Assembly (NCBI GenBank): GCA_013375455.1
Contig: JABXJT010000042.1
Coordinates: 1-39,200, forward strand
Source: Candidatus Helarchaeota archaeon
GTDB lineage: Archaea; Asgardarchaeota; Lokiarchaeia; Helarchaeales; HEL-GB-A
Direction: 5' to 3'
DNA: 39,200 nt
Shown: piece after piece, positions 1 through 8,631 of the stretch
Numbering within the stretch: position 1 is the stretch's first letter
Layout: the number at the start of each line of letters is the position of its first letter
Made by a program: the position numbers and the translations under genes
Notes under the pieces: generated by a model
What the model was told of the DNA's origin: nothing
Seen by the model: only the letters and a program-made list of their open reading frames with translations
Database searches by the model: none

Positions 1-1
1 T

Positions 2-460
2 TTGAAGAGTAACCCTCTGAAAGCTATTGAATTAGTCGGAGACCCGATACAACCTGCATGTGCAGGTCTTGCAATTGGTGCTGCAAGCGAAATTCCAGTT
101 ATTTTAGCTGGTGGAACCCAAATGGCTGCAGTGACTTCCATTATTTCAGCTTTAGATGAATCAGTATTTAAAAACATCGCAATCGGGACAACAAGGTGGT
201 TAATCGAAGATCAATCTTCGGACCTTCAAGGACTTGTTAAAGAAATAACAGAAATACCAATCTTGGCCATTGATCTCAATTTTAACGTGTTCAAGGAACC
301 TGGACTTAGGGCATATGAAAAGGGTGTAGTCAAGGAAGGAGTTGGCGCAGGTGGCATTAGCATTTCAGCAATATTGAAATCTGGAGGTAAAATTACCCTT
401 GATGATCTTTATGGGGGTATTTTGAAAATTTATAAAAATTTTGAGAAGAAAATTAGATAA
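2..460 (+). CDS. UPF0284/CobT-like protein, C-terminal part (partial)
   Basis: The frame is open to the left edge, so this is only the last ~152 codons of a gene that starts outside the window. The sequence reads like the archaeal UPF0284 family, related to nicotinate-nucleotide:dimethylbenzimidazole phosphoribosyltransferase (CobT): a DPIQPACAGLAIGA segment is followed by VILAGGTQMAAV and later by a Gly-rich GVGAGGISISA stretch. Family members are roughly 340-370 aa, so a bit less than half is present. CobT transfers phosphoribose to the lower cobamide base; whether archaeal UPF0284 proteins do exactly this is less certain. The TTG at position 2 is not a believable start. The next gene follows on the same strand after about 70 bp with no obvious functional link. 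Confidence 0.75.
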   Translation: MKSNPLKAIELVGDPIQPACAGLAIGAASEIPVILAGGTQMAAVTSIISALDESVFKNIAIGTTRWLIEDQSSDLQGLVKEITEIPILAIDLNFNVFKEPGLRAYEKGVVKEGVGAGGISISAILKSGGKITLDDLYGGILKIYKNFEKKIR

Positions 461-528
461 ATTAGAGATCGAGGATCTTTTAATTGGAAACACTGCTTTA
501 TTAAACAATTCTGTGGAAGGGACTAATT

Positions 529-1494
529 ATTTTAACCAATATTAAAAAAATTTGCTCAAAATTACAATTTTTATTAGAGAATGCTGTAAAAAAAAATCTA
601 GCTGAGGGGATTTTACTATCTGGTGGTTTGGATACGAGTATTATAGCTAACATTGCGTCAAAATTTAGGTCTTTAAAAGCTATTACTGTTGCATTTCAGA
701 ATGCTCCAGCGCCTGATGTTGAATATGCAACTTTGATGGCCAATAACTTAGGACTTAAACATGTTGTTCATTTCTTCAACGAATACGAGTTACACGATAC
801 CCTTCCTCTTGTAATAAAGGTTACAAAGTCTTTCGATCCCATGGAAATTCGCAATAGTGTAGTAATTTATATTGGTATGAAAGTGGCTAAAGAGATTGGA
901 ATACGGACCATTTTGACTGGCGATGGGTGCGACGAACTTTTCGCTGGGTATAACTATTTATTTGGTCTTGAAAAAGAAAAATTAGACATGAAATTGAAGA
1001 AATTATGTAGTATGATGACGTTCTCATCCATATCTCTTGCTAAAGTACTTAGAATGCAAGCTAAACTACCATTTTTAGATTCCAAATTAAAAGATTTTGC
1101 TCTTAATATACATTCACAGTATAAAGTTCATACAGAAAATGGCAAGATACATGGCAAGTGGATTTTACGTAAGACTTACGAGGGGATCTTGCCTAGAGCG
1201 ATCGCATGGAGAGTAAAGACTCCAATCGAGGTAGGTTCAGGAACAACAATCCTTCCAGACTTCTTCAATCAGAAGATTTCCGATATTGAGTTTCTTGACA
1301 AGAAAAAAAATTTCAAAATCGAAGATAGGGTAACAATTCGTGATAAAGAACAATTGTTTTATTATGAAATTTACAAATCAGTAATAGGAACCCCTCACCC
1401 TGTTGATGAAAATGGTAAAATATGCCCACAATGCAATTCTAATGTCCAAGAAAGAGCAACCTATTGCCGAACATGTGGGGCATATCCTCTATAA
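529..1494 (+). CDS. Stand-alone asparagine-synthetase-like domain with C-terminal zinc ribbon
   Basis: This is the ATP-pyrophosphatase synthetase domain of the asparagine synthase family, which adenylates a carboxylate before amide formation. The PP-loop reads LLSGGLDTS, followed by TGDGCDELFAGYNY and a C-terminal KTPIEVGSG segment. There is no N-terminal glutaminase domain, so ammonia or a partner must supply nitrogen. The last 25 residues form a zinc ribbon (CPQC then CRTC). The first ATG/GTG/TTG in frame is TTG at 628, which would cut the PP-loop in half, so the gene must begin upstream. No ATG, GTG or TTG exists between the in-frame TAA at 502-504 and 628. ATT at 526 or 529, just after the purine-rich GGAAGGGA at 515-522, is the most plausible start. 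The domain call is firm; the start is a guess. Confidence 0.8.
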   Translation: MLTNIKKICSKLQFLLENAVKKNLAEGILLSGGLDTSIIANIASKFRSLKAITVAFQNAPAPDVEYATLMANNLGLKHVVHFFNEYELHDTLPLVIKVTKSFDPMEIRNSVVIYIGMKVAKEIGIRTILTGDGCDELFAGYNYLFGLEKEKLDMKLKKLCSMMTFSSISLAKVLRMQAKLPFLDSKLKDFALNIHSQYKVHTENGKIHGKWILRKTYEGILPRAIAWRVKTPIEVGSGTTILPDFFNQKISDIEFLDKKKNFKIEDRVTIRDKEQLFYYEIYKSVIGTPHPVDENGKICPQCNSNVQERATYCRTCGAYPL

Positions 1495-1712
1495 TTTTTC
1501 CAAACTTTTTAAAGTTTATGATAATAAGATGTAGACCCATACAAGTGAATCACCCATGTATTTTGGCTTTTTAGAAATAGAGAGAATTTTTAATTTCCTA
1601 TGACCGACAAAAATATATAAATATATCTCCTTTTTGAAAAATCTCGTTGTTCGTAAAAGATATATAGGTTTAAAGGGAATTAATAATAGATTAGTATTCA
1701 TTAGCATGGGAG

Positions 1713-3037
1713 ATGATAAAATTTAGTAAATCATTTTATGAAATAAGAACCATTACAGTTAATGATATATCCAATCAAGTTGAAATTCCCATCCTCTGTC
1801 CAAATGCTTCAAGAGGATGTAGTTCCGAAAAGCTCGTGAAAAATGGGTATGACACGTCAGTTAAAGAACACCCGCATTATTTTTACTGCAAGGATTGCAA
1901 CATTTCGTTTTACGCACATACGAGCGCCTTTTTCAAGGAAGTTGAACTGCAATTACGTGAATGCTTGCTTGAATTTTTTGAATCTGGAAAACTTGACGTG
2001 GCTGGGCTACAGGCGACCTTGAACTGTTCTAAGCCGACCATTTCACGCATTTTCCAGCAAGTCGTCAATGCAGTCAATGGGTCAAGGCACCTCGTTGAAA
2101 TCTAGACTGCTCCGAAAAGTGCTCGTGCGCTTTTTGTCGATGAAACGTGGATCAACGTTGATCGGCAAGTTTTTTACTTGCTCGTCGTCGTGAACGACCA
2201 AAAAGAGGTGTTGGCCTGGGATCTAGTCAAGCATCGAACGAAGGAACGAATCATTGGTCTCTTAAAGCGTGCCCAAACCCGATTGGGAAGACCAATTTCA
2301 ATTCTCATCACGGATGATTATTCAACCTATAAAGGCGTGGCAACGGGGCTTGGCCATGATTTGATTCACGTGCGACACGTGCACAAACCGCCTTACGGCA
2401 GGACGTGCATCGACTTGGTTCGACACGATGAAAAAGCCGTGAAGACCATCCACGTAGTAACGACAACCGATATTTTTAAGCAAGAAAACACGTTTCTCGT
2501 GAGAGTATCCGAATCCAAGAAAACAAAGCATGAAACCGGAAAGCGAGGAAGGAAGAAGGGAGGCAGAAATCGTCCCAAGAAACTCATCGAGGCCGAGAGA
2601 AGGCGAAAGCGAAAACGAAGAAAACGTGGTCCAAAAAACCCGTTTAAAGATGCAAGAACGCACGTGTATCACTATTACAGGGATGAGGAGCGGATTGGAG
2701 TTCGAGGGCACTCCAATCCTGAGATCGCCGCCAACCTTGAAGAACTCAGTAAAGTATTCAAGGGAAAGTGCATCACGACGAATCTCATTGAACAAGAGTT
2801 CAGTTCCCTAAAAAACTTATCGATTTTCGTGGAAATCGTTCGCGAACCGCGTGGATCTCCACGATCAATTGTTTCTTCACGATTCGTGCGGAGCCGACAA
2901 TATTGCGCGAGATCTTGAAAGGAGCCCGCTTCTGCCCCCACGTCATTCATCGGCTGCCTTTAGGAGGGAGCTTGCTTCCAGCTCTCTCAAAATCATTATT
3001 GTCGAAAAATTTAAAGGAGGAGATCAGTTTATCGTAA
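1713..3037 (+). pseudogene. Broken zinc-finger/HTH DDE transposase (IS remnant)
   Basis: Three open segments join into one transposase of about 440 aa. The N-terminus has a Cys4-type zinc finger (CPNASRGC, then CKDC) and a helix-turn-helix (LQATLNCSKPTISRIF). An in-frame TAG at 2103-2105 interrupts it, but the same frame continues at once with LFVDETWINVD (first catalytic Asp), LITDDYSTYKG (second Asp) and NLIEQEFSSLK (catalytic Glu). At 2810-2816 (A AAA AAC) the reading moves to the -1 frame, which continues DFRGNRSRTAWIS and further to the TAA at 3035. The order of zinc finger, HTH and DDE resembles IS1/IS1595-type enzymes, but I cannot assign a family. A Lys/Arg-rich insertion lies before the Glu. 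No convincing terminal inverted repeats were found, so the element ends are unknown. Most likely a decayed insertion sequence. Confidence 0.8.
2810..2816 (+). other. A AAA AAC slippery heptamer at the transposase frame change
   Basis: The frame change in the transposase coincides exactly with A AAA AAC read in the upstream frame, the classical X XXY YYZ signal used by IS1 for -1 frameshifting. Here it lies near the C-terminus, after the catalytic Glu region, not between an InsA-like and an InsB-like part. A plain one-base indel in a homopolymer explains it equally well. Confidence 0.4.
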
Positions 3038-3052
3038 AATCAAAGGAATTGA

Positions 3053-3286
3053 AAAATTCTCAATGACAATAAAAAATATAAAACCAAAGAAACAGATTTC
3101 TATTCAACAAGTGGGGTTCCTCATATTACTGAAAATGATGCCGGCCATCTTCCTCTTGCATTTCTTTTTGTCATTGAACCGAATTTACTAACGTTTTCTT
3201 CATTAGGTGACGTAATTCAGAAAATTAGGCGTTTAGAAATATTTTGTGAGCCGCTTGATGTAGTTGAACTCCACGAGAAAGGGTGA
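3053..3286 (+). pseudogene. 3' remnant of an unidentified gene
   Basis: Between the transposase and the TFB gene, one frame stays open for 77 codons after a TGA at 3050. It looks protein-like, with segments STSGVPHITENDAGHLP, AFLFVIEPNLLTFSSLGD and FCEPLDVVELHEKG before a TGA at 3284. It has no ATG, GTG or TTG start and directly follows the IS remnant. The simplest reading is the 3' end of a gene whose 5' part was removed or displaced by the insertion. I do not recognise the family. It ends five bases before the TFB start codon. Confidence 0.4.
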
Positions 3287-3290
3287 TTAA

Positions 3291-4232
3291 GTGAATTTGA
3301 ATGAAATCCGACAAGAAAAATGTGAAGCTACAGGCAGGTGTAATGAATGTGGATCAACGGCGTTACGGACGGATTATGCTCGCGGGGAAACGATTTGCGC
3401 GAAATGTGGCATAGTGCTTTCATCCCGACACATTGATCGCGGTCCAGAATGGCGGACTTTTTCGAATGAAGAATTCAAGAAACGGAGCCGAGTTGGAAGT
3501 CCATCTACTTTTACAGTTCATGATAAACGGCTCTCGACAATAATTGATTGGCACAATAAGGATGCGTTCGGAAAACAGCTAACTCCGAAACGGAGAGCCC
3601 AAATTTACCGTTTAAGAAAATGCCAAATCCGAACGCGGGTTCATTCCAGTTTGAATAAGAATTTAGCAGTTGCAATGTCTGAACTCGATAGATTGAGTTC
3701 GCAACTTGGCATTCCTAGGGGCGTCAAGGAAACGGCGGCATTACTGTACAGGCGAGCCGTGAAGAAGAAACTGATTCGAGGTCGTTCCATCGAGGCCGTG
3801 ATTGCTGCCACATTATATGCAGCATGCCGAAAACGGAAAATACCACGCACGTTAGATGAAATTGCAAGATATTCGCGGGTGAATCGCAAAGAATTGGGAC
3901 GATATTATCGCCTCATGCTTGATAAATTAGAAATTATCATACCAATGGCATCCCCCGTTGATTTCATGCCGCGATTCAGCACCGCATTGATTCTGTCCGA
4001 ACGTACCCAGCAGACAGCTGCCAAGATCATAACGCTTGCCCGTGAGAAGGGCATTACGGTCGGCAAAGACCCGACGGGCTTGGCCGCCGCCGTACTCTAT
4101 ATCTCTGCCATTTTAGAGGGGGAACGCCGCACGCAGCGCGAAATCGCGAAAGTAGCGCATGTTACTGAAGTCGCTGTCCGAAATCGTTATAAGGAAATGG
4201 TAAAAGAACTGAATATCCATGTGGAAGTATAG
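3291..4232 (+). CDS. tfb: Transcription initiation factor B (TFB)
   Basis: This is the archaeal TFIIB homologue. It binds TBP and the BRE, recruits RNA polymerase and sets the start site. The N-terminal zinc ribbon has Cys17, Cys20, Cys36 and Cys39 (CNECG, CAKCG). It is followed by the charged B-reader/linker region (GPEWRTFSNEEFKKRSRVG) and two cyclin-like repeats: about residues 115-205 (YAACRKRKIPRTLDEIA) and 215-310 (GLAAAVLYISAIL, then TQREIAKVAHVTEVAVRNRY, the BRE-contacting helix-turn-helix). At 313 aa it is full length for the family. The start is GTG at 3291, shortly after the end of the gene remnant. Many archaea have several TFBs, so this may be a secondary copy. The gene is intact despite the neighbouring IS debris. 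Confidence 0.96.
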   Translation: MNLNEIRQEKCEATGRCNECGSTALRTDYARGETICAKCGIVLSSRHIDRGPEWRTFSNEEFKKRSRVGSPSTFTVHDKRLSTIIDWHNKDAFGKQLTPKRRAQIYRLRKCQIRTRVHSSLNKNLAVAMSELDRLSSQLGIPRGVKETAALLYRRAVKKKLIRGRSIEAVIAATLYAACRKRKIPRTLDEIARYSRVNRKELGRYYRLMLDKLEIIIPMASPVDFMPRFSTALILSERTQQTAAKIITLAREKGITVGKDPTGLAAAVLYISAILEGERRTQREIAKVAHVTEVAVRNRYKEMVKELNIHVEV

Positions 4233-4302
4233 AGCCAGAGTCAGTTAATCTGTTTAGACCTAAATTAATAAGAAATAGAAGACAATTTAAGAAGAGCCGT
4301 GC

Positions 4303-4336
4303 TTTTATTAAATAATAATTAATATTTAAGAGAGGT
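4303..4336 (+). promoter_or_regulatory. TATA-like element and SD before the Lrp/AsnC gene
   Basis: An AT-rich TATA-like stretch (TTTTATTAAATAATAATT, 4303-4320) lies about 25 bp before an AGAGGT Shine-Dalgarno at 4331-4336. Spacing from the SD favours the second of two adjacent ATG codons (4342) over the first (4339). The gene therefore probably has its own promoter and is not simply read through from TFB. Confidence 0.4.
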
Positions 4337-4338
4337 AA

Positions 4339-4827
4339 ATGATGAAACAACTCGATGAGCTGGATCACAGAATAATTCAGGTATTGAAAGAAGATTCTCG
4401 GATAGCCTATACAAAAATCGCAGATGAACTTCAAGTTTCTGAGTCCACTGTTAATTTTCGGATAAAGAAATTTAAAAATTCGAACATCATTAAGAAATTC
4501 ACCATTTCAATTTCTCCTGAAAAGTTGGGATATAATTTTGGTGGCCTCCTTAAAATAAAAGTTGGCAGTCACATTGTAAAAGAAATGAGTAAGCTGCGGA
4601 CCCGCGAAATTGGGAAAATTTTCGCACGACACAAAAATTTCTGTTTTCTTGCCATAGCTGAAGATGGAATAACTTTACATGGCATGATTTTTGCGAAAGG
4701 AGAAAAAGAATTGGAAGCAATCACCACAGAACTCCGTCATAAACCAGATATTATCGAGCTCGCCATCATTCCCTTTATCACTCTCTTAAAAGGGAATGAC
4801 TTACTTGGTATTAATGTCCTGTGCTGA
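4339..4827 (+). CDS. Lrp/AsnC-family transcriptional regulator
   Basis: The N-terminus begins MMKQLDELDHRIIQVLKEDSR, the hallmark of Lrp/AsnC proteins, and runs into a winged helix-turn-helix (YTKIADELQVSESTVNFRIKKF). The C-terminal ~90 residues form the ligand-binding RAM-type alpha/beta domain that makes dimers and octamers. At 162 aa it has the usual length. Family members respond to amino acids or other small metabolites and regulate metabolism or act globally; the ligand cannot be predicted here. An asparagine-synthetase-like gene lies 2.8 kb upstream, but IS debris and TFB intervene, so a link is not supported. The second ATG fits the ribosome binding site better. Confidence 0.92.
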   Translation: MMKQLDELDHRIIQVLKEDSRIAYTKIADELQVSESTVNFRIKKFKNSNIIKKFTISISPEKLGYNFGGLLKIKVGSHIVKEMSKLRTREIGKIFARHKNFCFLAIAEDGITLHGMIFAKGEKELEAITTELRHKPDIIELAIIPFITLLKGNDLLGINVLC

Positions 4828-4998
4828 TTAATTTTACCAAAAAGTTACTTTCATTACTTCAAACCAATAAACGAACCATGTATTGGTTTCCAAAACTCTA
4901 TCTAAAGAAATTTATTATTCCAATTGAGAAGATTTGTTTTTCCATGAAAATAGGAAGTTATTGGGTTATTAGGGATAAAAAGAAGAGTTGTTTGACTT

Positions 4999-5190
4999 TT
5001 GGATGAAAATATTATTGATATACTTAAGGAAAGAGCAAAACAGAAGATTGAAGAAGGGAAAGTCAAGCACGCAATTGAAATTTTAAAGGATGTCATTTTC
5101 TTACTAAGGAAAGAGAAAAGGCAAGAAGAGGCAGATTTACTTGAACTGACGGTGAATCAATATATTATGGAATTATCAGAAGAAAAGTGA
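4999..5190 (+). CDS. Small helical protein, unknown function
   Basis: A 63-aa ORF starting with TTG encodes a highly charged, helix-rich protein: heptad-like KERAKQKIEEGKVKHAIEI, then LKDVIFLLRKEKRQEEADLL. Its pattern could be a single TPR-like or coiled-coil hairpin, but I cannot assign a family. Its 3' end overlaps by 26 bp the 3' end of the convergent gene on the other strand, so the two may form a convergent pair. No strong SD is visible before the TTG. Coding status rests on the even, plausible amino-acid composition. Confidence 0.5.
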   Translation: MDENIIDILKERAKQKIEEGKVKHAIEILKDVIFLLRKEKRQEEADLLELTVNQYIMELSEEK

Positions 5191-5392
5191 TAGGAAAAGG
5201 GGAAGCGAATTTCATCAATGTTATTACATTCTTTAAAAGAGTGAAGCCACTCTTAATTCTGAATTCTAACTCGTAAACCAATTTATTGGTATCCTTGATG
5301 GGTGCTTTTATAGCGGTTAGCCAGAGCACGGTTTGTTCATATGCCTGTTGGGCAGTCAGATTGAACTCTTTTTCATATTCGACGGAGGACAT
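5165..5392 (-). CDS. Small protein of unknown function, possibly truncated
   Basis: The ORF begins MSSVEYEKEFNLTAQQAYEQ at an ATG about 11 bases after a GAGAGGT Shine-Dalgarno; an upstream in-frame GTG (5399-5401) would add three residues. The pattern of a charged strand, a helix with Ala/Tyr, and then a second strand ending ELEFRIKSGF resembles short archaeal alpha/beta proteins of ~100 aa (SRPBCC-like), but the C-terminus changes abruptly into a hydrophobic tail (FPITFLLIIP). The tail suggests truncation or a frame loss near the convergent neighbour. No function can be assigned. Confidence 0.5.
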   Translation of the reverse strand: MSSVEYEKEFNLTAQQAYEQTVLWLTAIKAPIKDTNKLVYELEFRIKSGFTLLKNVITLMKFASPFPITFLLIIP

Positions 5393-5586
5393 ATTATCCA
5401 CTACCTCTCAATTTCTCCCTGTGATTGTCTAATTAATAAGCATATTTTATTTGATGATTCTCATTTTATCTTACTGGAATCTCTCAAGATCTATAATTAT
5501 TAATTAATACTTTGTTTTTTATGTAAATTCACCTATTTTAAAATTTTAATCATTTTCAAAAATCATCCATTTCAGAATAAACCTAC

Positions 5587-5596
5587 GTTTCACGAC
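5587..5596 (-). repeat. TGTCGTGAAA boundary motif, copy 1
   Basis: Read on the minus strand this is TGTCGTGAAACGTAGGTTTA, matching TGTCGTGAAACTTGGGTTTA at 16287-16306 in 18 of 20 bases. It lies about 20 bp downstream of the Bax1 stop codon. Other copies are at 8603-8612 (minus) and four times in 16261-16375 (plus). Confidence 0.6.
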
Positions 5597-5617
5597 ATTT
5601 AATATTATTAATTCTCT

Positions 5618-7108
5618 TTAAGGAGACTTATCTTCCGCTTGAATCTTCGATTTTCTCCTTTTTTTAACAATTTTGAAGGGGATCAACCCTTTCCAGATGA
5701 TTTTATATCCCAGGTAATCTAAGGCCCCCATGGTTAAATGATATTTTTGCAGAATGGCCTCAACTTTTTGGTATTGCTGATTAGGTTCGAGTTCTTGTTT
5801 GATTTGGTCCAGAAGGGTGTGTGAGACGAGTTGCTCGCCGATGAGTTGATAACCGGGGATTGGAACGCGACGTAGAGTGTGAGGGGAGATATTTAATTCT
5901 TTGGCTTTTTCTGTCAGAGAAATGCTATCCTCCGAAAGGGGAATTGCAGTTATAGTTTTAAGTTCTTTCTCGATTTGGGCTTCTTCCAGTTCTCGCAAGA
6001 TTTTTACAATAGGCCCAAGAGGAATATTTTTTTTGTAAAAGATGACGTTGCCAGGGAAATCCTCTTTGGTGCAGTTGAGAGTTTGATTGACCGCTACCGT
6101 AATATTGGCGTGGGCTGCCCGAAGTTTGGAAATTTTCTTTTGAAGGTAATCGGAAGTCCAGAACCCGACCACTTCGAGAAAATGTGATAACCCATTAGTA
6201 TGGAACCCAAAATCCGGGATGAACACGTAGGGTCCCGTTTTAATAAAGGCGGGTTCTCGTCGGATTTCCCAGCGACTGTTAAGGGATTTGAAATCTTGGT
6301 AAAACTGGGCTTCGACGGCGCTATCAAAATGGGGCACTGATATCAGAGATGCCGGCAGTGGAATGCCAGTTTCGGAGGTTAGGGTAAAGGAAAAAACCCT
6401 CGGTTCGCCACCCACTTTTACTGTAATTTGTGCAGTGATTTCCCATTTATCAGCACTGATAATTACGGGTACTAATTTTGCGAAAGAAGTTCCATATTTT
6501 TTGGTATTTTTAAGGAGGGAAGTGGGACCAGTAATTTTGATTGTATCATTTATTTCATACATTAAGCCCAGATATTTGATTTGGCGGAAGATTTGCTGAT
6601 AATTTCCGCTGGCCTTGCAATTTAGTTCTATTGCATCGAACAGGAGGGTTTGAGTTAAGGAGAGATTATACTGTTTGATGAGTTCTTCGGGGGATGGAGG
6701 GTTAAACTTGGTTAAAATCTGTTCATCTTGCAGGTCTGAGAATATTGCCTCTTCGATCTCTTGTTTGGAAACGTTAAAGGCAGTGGCAGCGTCCCCGAGT
6801 AATTTATCTCGTTCTTCCTCGCTAATAATAAATCCTCGCTCAAACAAAAATATTCTGACGGTTCTCCCGTTTAATTTCGAACCGGACTGAAATTCACAAC
6901 GTCTTTCTAATAAGGTGCTCAGCCCACGCACCAATTTAAAATTAGCTCCTTCCAGTTCCCTAAGTCTTTTACGCAATTCTTCATACTTTTTTCCTTTACA
7001 TGTTTCAAAGGTTTGGATCAATTCTTTTACTATTTGCGAGTCCAACAAATATTTTGGTTTTATATTACCTCTTCGTTTTTGGACTGCAAGTAAGTTCTTG
7101 GGGAGCAT
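5618..7108 (-). CDS. bax1: Bax1 (DUF790) nuclease, XPB partner
   Basis: The gene encodes a DUF790-family protein, the archaeal Bax1 that binds XPB and acts as a structure-specific endonuclease during DNA unwinding or repair. The 496-aa product has an N-terminal domain with MLPKNLLAVQKRRGNIKPKYL and a LERRCEF segment typical of the family. A PD-(D/E)XK-type core lies near residues 295-330: VFIPDFGF followed by FLEVVGFWTSDYLQKKISKL, giving the Asp, Glu and Lys set. The C-terminal part carries a helix-turn-helix-like NISPHTLRRVPIPGYQ. It starts within the stop of the XPB gene (TAATG, one shared base), so the two are translationally coupled. This is a standard pair in archaea, inferred to work in nucleotide excision repair or transcription-linked repair. 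Confidence 0.93.
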   Translation of the reverse strand: MLPKNLLAVQKRRGNIKPKYLLDSQIVKELIQTFETCKGKKYEELRKRLRELEGANFKLVRGLSTLLERRCEFQSGSKLNGRTVRIFLFERGFIISEEERDKLLGDAATAFNVSKQEIEEAIFSDLQDEQILTKFNPPSPEELIKQYNLSLTQTLLFDAIELNCKASGNYQQIFRQIKYLGLMYEINDTIKITGPTSLLKNTKKYGTSFAKLVPVIISADKWEITAQITVKVGGEPRVFSFTLTSETGIPLPASLISVPHFDSAVEAQFYQDFKSLNSRWEIRREPAFIKTGPYVFIPDFGFHTNGLSHFLEVVGFWTSDYLQKKISKLRAAHANITVAVNQTLNCTKEDFPGNVIFYKKNIPLGPIVKILRELEEAQIEKELKTITAIPLSEDSISLTEKAKELNISPHTLRRVPIPGYQLIGEQLVSHTLLDQIKQELEPNQQYQKVEAILQKYHLTMGALDYLGYKIIWKGLIPFKIVKKRRKSKIQAEDKSP

Positions 7109-8424
7109 TATTTTTTCCTCCGGAAGGATGTTCTAACTTCTTTGGTTCCTTTTGTGATTAGTTCGTAAAGCACGGCTTTTTTCCCTTCTTTGGGTCGTAA
7201 TAATCGGCCTAGTCGTTGAGTGAATTCCCGACTGCTACCAGTACCACTTACGATAATACCCACGTTTGCCTCGGGGACATCAATTCCTTCATCTAAAACT
7301 TGAGAAGAAACCAAAGCCGAAAAATCTCCGCTTTTGAATTTCTTCAGAAGCTCTTTCCTTTCTTCTGAATTAGTTTGATGGGTAATGCAGGGGATAAAAA
7401 ACGTTTTTGAAATTTCATAGACCATGTCATTATATCGCGTAAAAATAATTATTCGGTCTTTTTTATTTAATAATACGCGAATTTTCTTTATTTTATTTTG
7501 GGAATTATAAGCTATCCGTTCTGCCTTATTTCTGGCGAGTAGTGCCGCTCTAGCTGCAGGATCAGAGCCAGAACGCATCACAATTATTTTAAAATCTTGC
7601 GGGCGCCTCATTTCAATTTTTCTCGAAATTAAATAATTTCTAAAAATATTATAAGATTTTTTATAATCTTGCGCCTCCTCTTCAGTTAATTCAATACTTA
7701 TTTGAATGACTTCATAATTAGCAAGGTATTTTCCAGTAAGTTCATCGCTTTGGATTTCATATACGAGACCACCGATTAATCTCGGAAGTTCGCCATGCAG
7801 ACCATTTGCCCTTTCATAGGTTGCAGTCAAGCCCAATCTGTAGGGCGATGCAAACATTTCAGCAATTTGCCTGTACCCTTCTGCGGGAAGATGATGCACT
7901 TCATCAAAAATGAGGAATTTAAATTTATTTCCTAAATTATCAGCATTTAGATAAGCAGAATCATATGTAGTTACCGTTATTGGCTGTAAATCCTTTCTAA
8001 TCCCAGTATATTCTCCAATTGTTATTCCAAATACTTTTAATTCTTCCTTCCATTGCTGAACAAGATCTAGCGTAGGCACAATAATAATCGTGGAGGAGTT
8101 TATCTTCTCTATTAATTTGAGGGCTAAAATGGTTTTGCCGGAACCTGTAGGCATGACAATAACGCCTTTTTTAACCTGCACCCATCGATTCATGGCTTCT
8201 TTTTGATAGTCCCTCAATTTAACAGCAGAAGATAAATGGGGACAGGGAATTAAGTCTAAAACATAGTCCTCGAAATGTATTTTTGAATTTTTTAAGTATT
8301 CCACTATTTCTCTATAATATAACGCTTGTGCTCTATAGGATTTTATTCTGTTATCCCAAACAGTATTAGGTAAACTATATTCTCCCTCTTCAATAATAGT
8401 GCCTTCATGATAAATAAGTTTCAT
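7108..8424 (-). CDS. xpb: Archaeal XPB/Rad25-type helicase
   Basis: A superfamily 2 3'-5' helicase of 438 aa, shorter than eukaryotic XPB as is usual in archaea. Visible motifs in order: RDYQ near residue 71, Walker A MPTGSGKT (91-98), DEVH (174-177), LTATYERANG (199-208), and near the C-terminus LDEGIDVP and QRLGRLLRPK (motif VI). The ~70-residue N-terminus corresponds to the damage-recognition domain. It precedes and is coupled to bax1, the known partner nuclease. The start is the ATG at 8424; no clear SD lies before it, so a leaderless transcript is possible. The upstream gap holds the left end of the defence cassette. Confidence 0.95.
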   Translation of the reverse strand: MKLIYHEGTIIEEGEYSLPNTVWDNRIKSYRAQALYYREIVEYLKNSKIHFEDYVLDLIPCPHLSSAVKLRDYQKEAMNRWVQVKKGVIVMPTGSGKTILALKLIEKINSSTIIIVPTLDLVQQWKEELKVFGITIGEYTGIRKDLQPITVTTYDSAYLNADNLGNKFKFLIFDEVHHLPAEGYRQIAEMFASPYRLGLTATYERANGLHGELPRLIGGLVYEIQSDELTGKYLANYEVIQISIELTEEEAQDYKKSYNIFRNYLISRKIEMRRPQDFKIIVMRSGSDPAARAALLARNKAERIAYNSQNKIKKIRVLLNKKDRIIIFTRYNDMVYEISKTFFIPCITHQTNSEERKELLKKFKSGDFSALVSSQVLDEGIDVPEANVGIIVSGTGSSREFTQRLGRLLRPKEGKKAVLYELITKGTKEVRTSFRRKK

Positions 8425-8602
8425 TAGTTTAATTACTAATCCAAAACAATTATCAATGTTATCAATTTTGTTTGGAAGATCACGTGTTAATGAAAGTTAC
8501 GAATTCAGAAATTTGGATGACAATTTATCATTCTAATTAATGAGAAAATATGAGTTGATGCTTTTTTAAGAGAAGTAAATTTTCAATATCGGGAAACAGG
8601 GC

Positions 8603-8612
8603 TTTCACGACA
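8603..8612 (-). repeat. TGTCGTGAAA boundary motif, copy 2
   Basis: On the minus strand this reads TGTCGTGAAAGCCCTGTTT, similar to the copies at 5587 and 16261-16384. It sits 19 bp outside the left 94-bp inverted repeat of the defence cassette and about 180 bp upstream of the XPB start. Confidence 0.55.
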
Positions 8613-8631
8613 TACGTTAATTTTTACTACA

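Noticed and set aside
1500..1712. Left terminal inverted repeat of the IS remnant
   Set aside because: Only short AT-rich matches (such as TTGAAAAATCTC with TTGAAAAATTCTC, which are direct, not inverted) were found, so the ends cannot be defined.
4821..5006. 61-aa plus-strand frame after the Lrp gene
   Set aside because: AT-rich, irregular composition, overlaps the next small gene's start, no SD.
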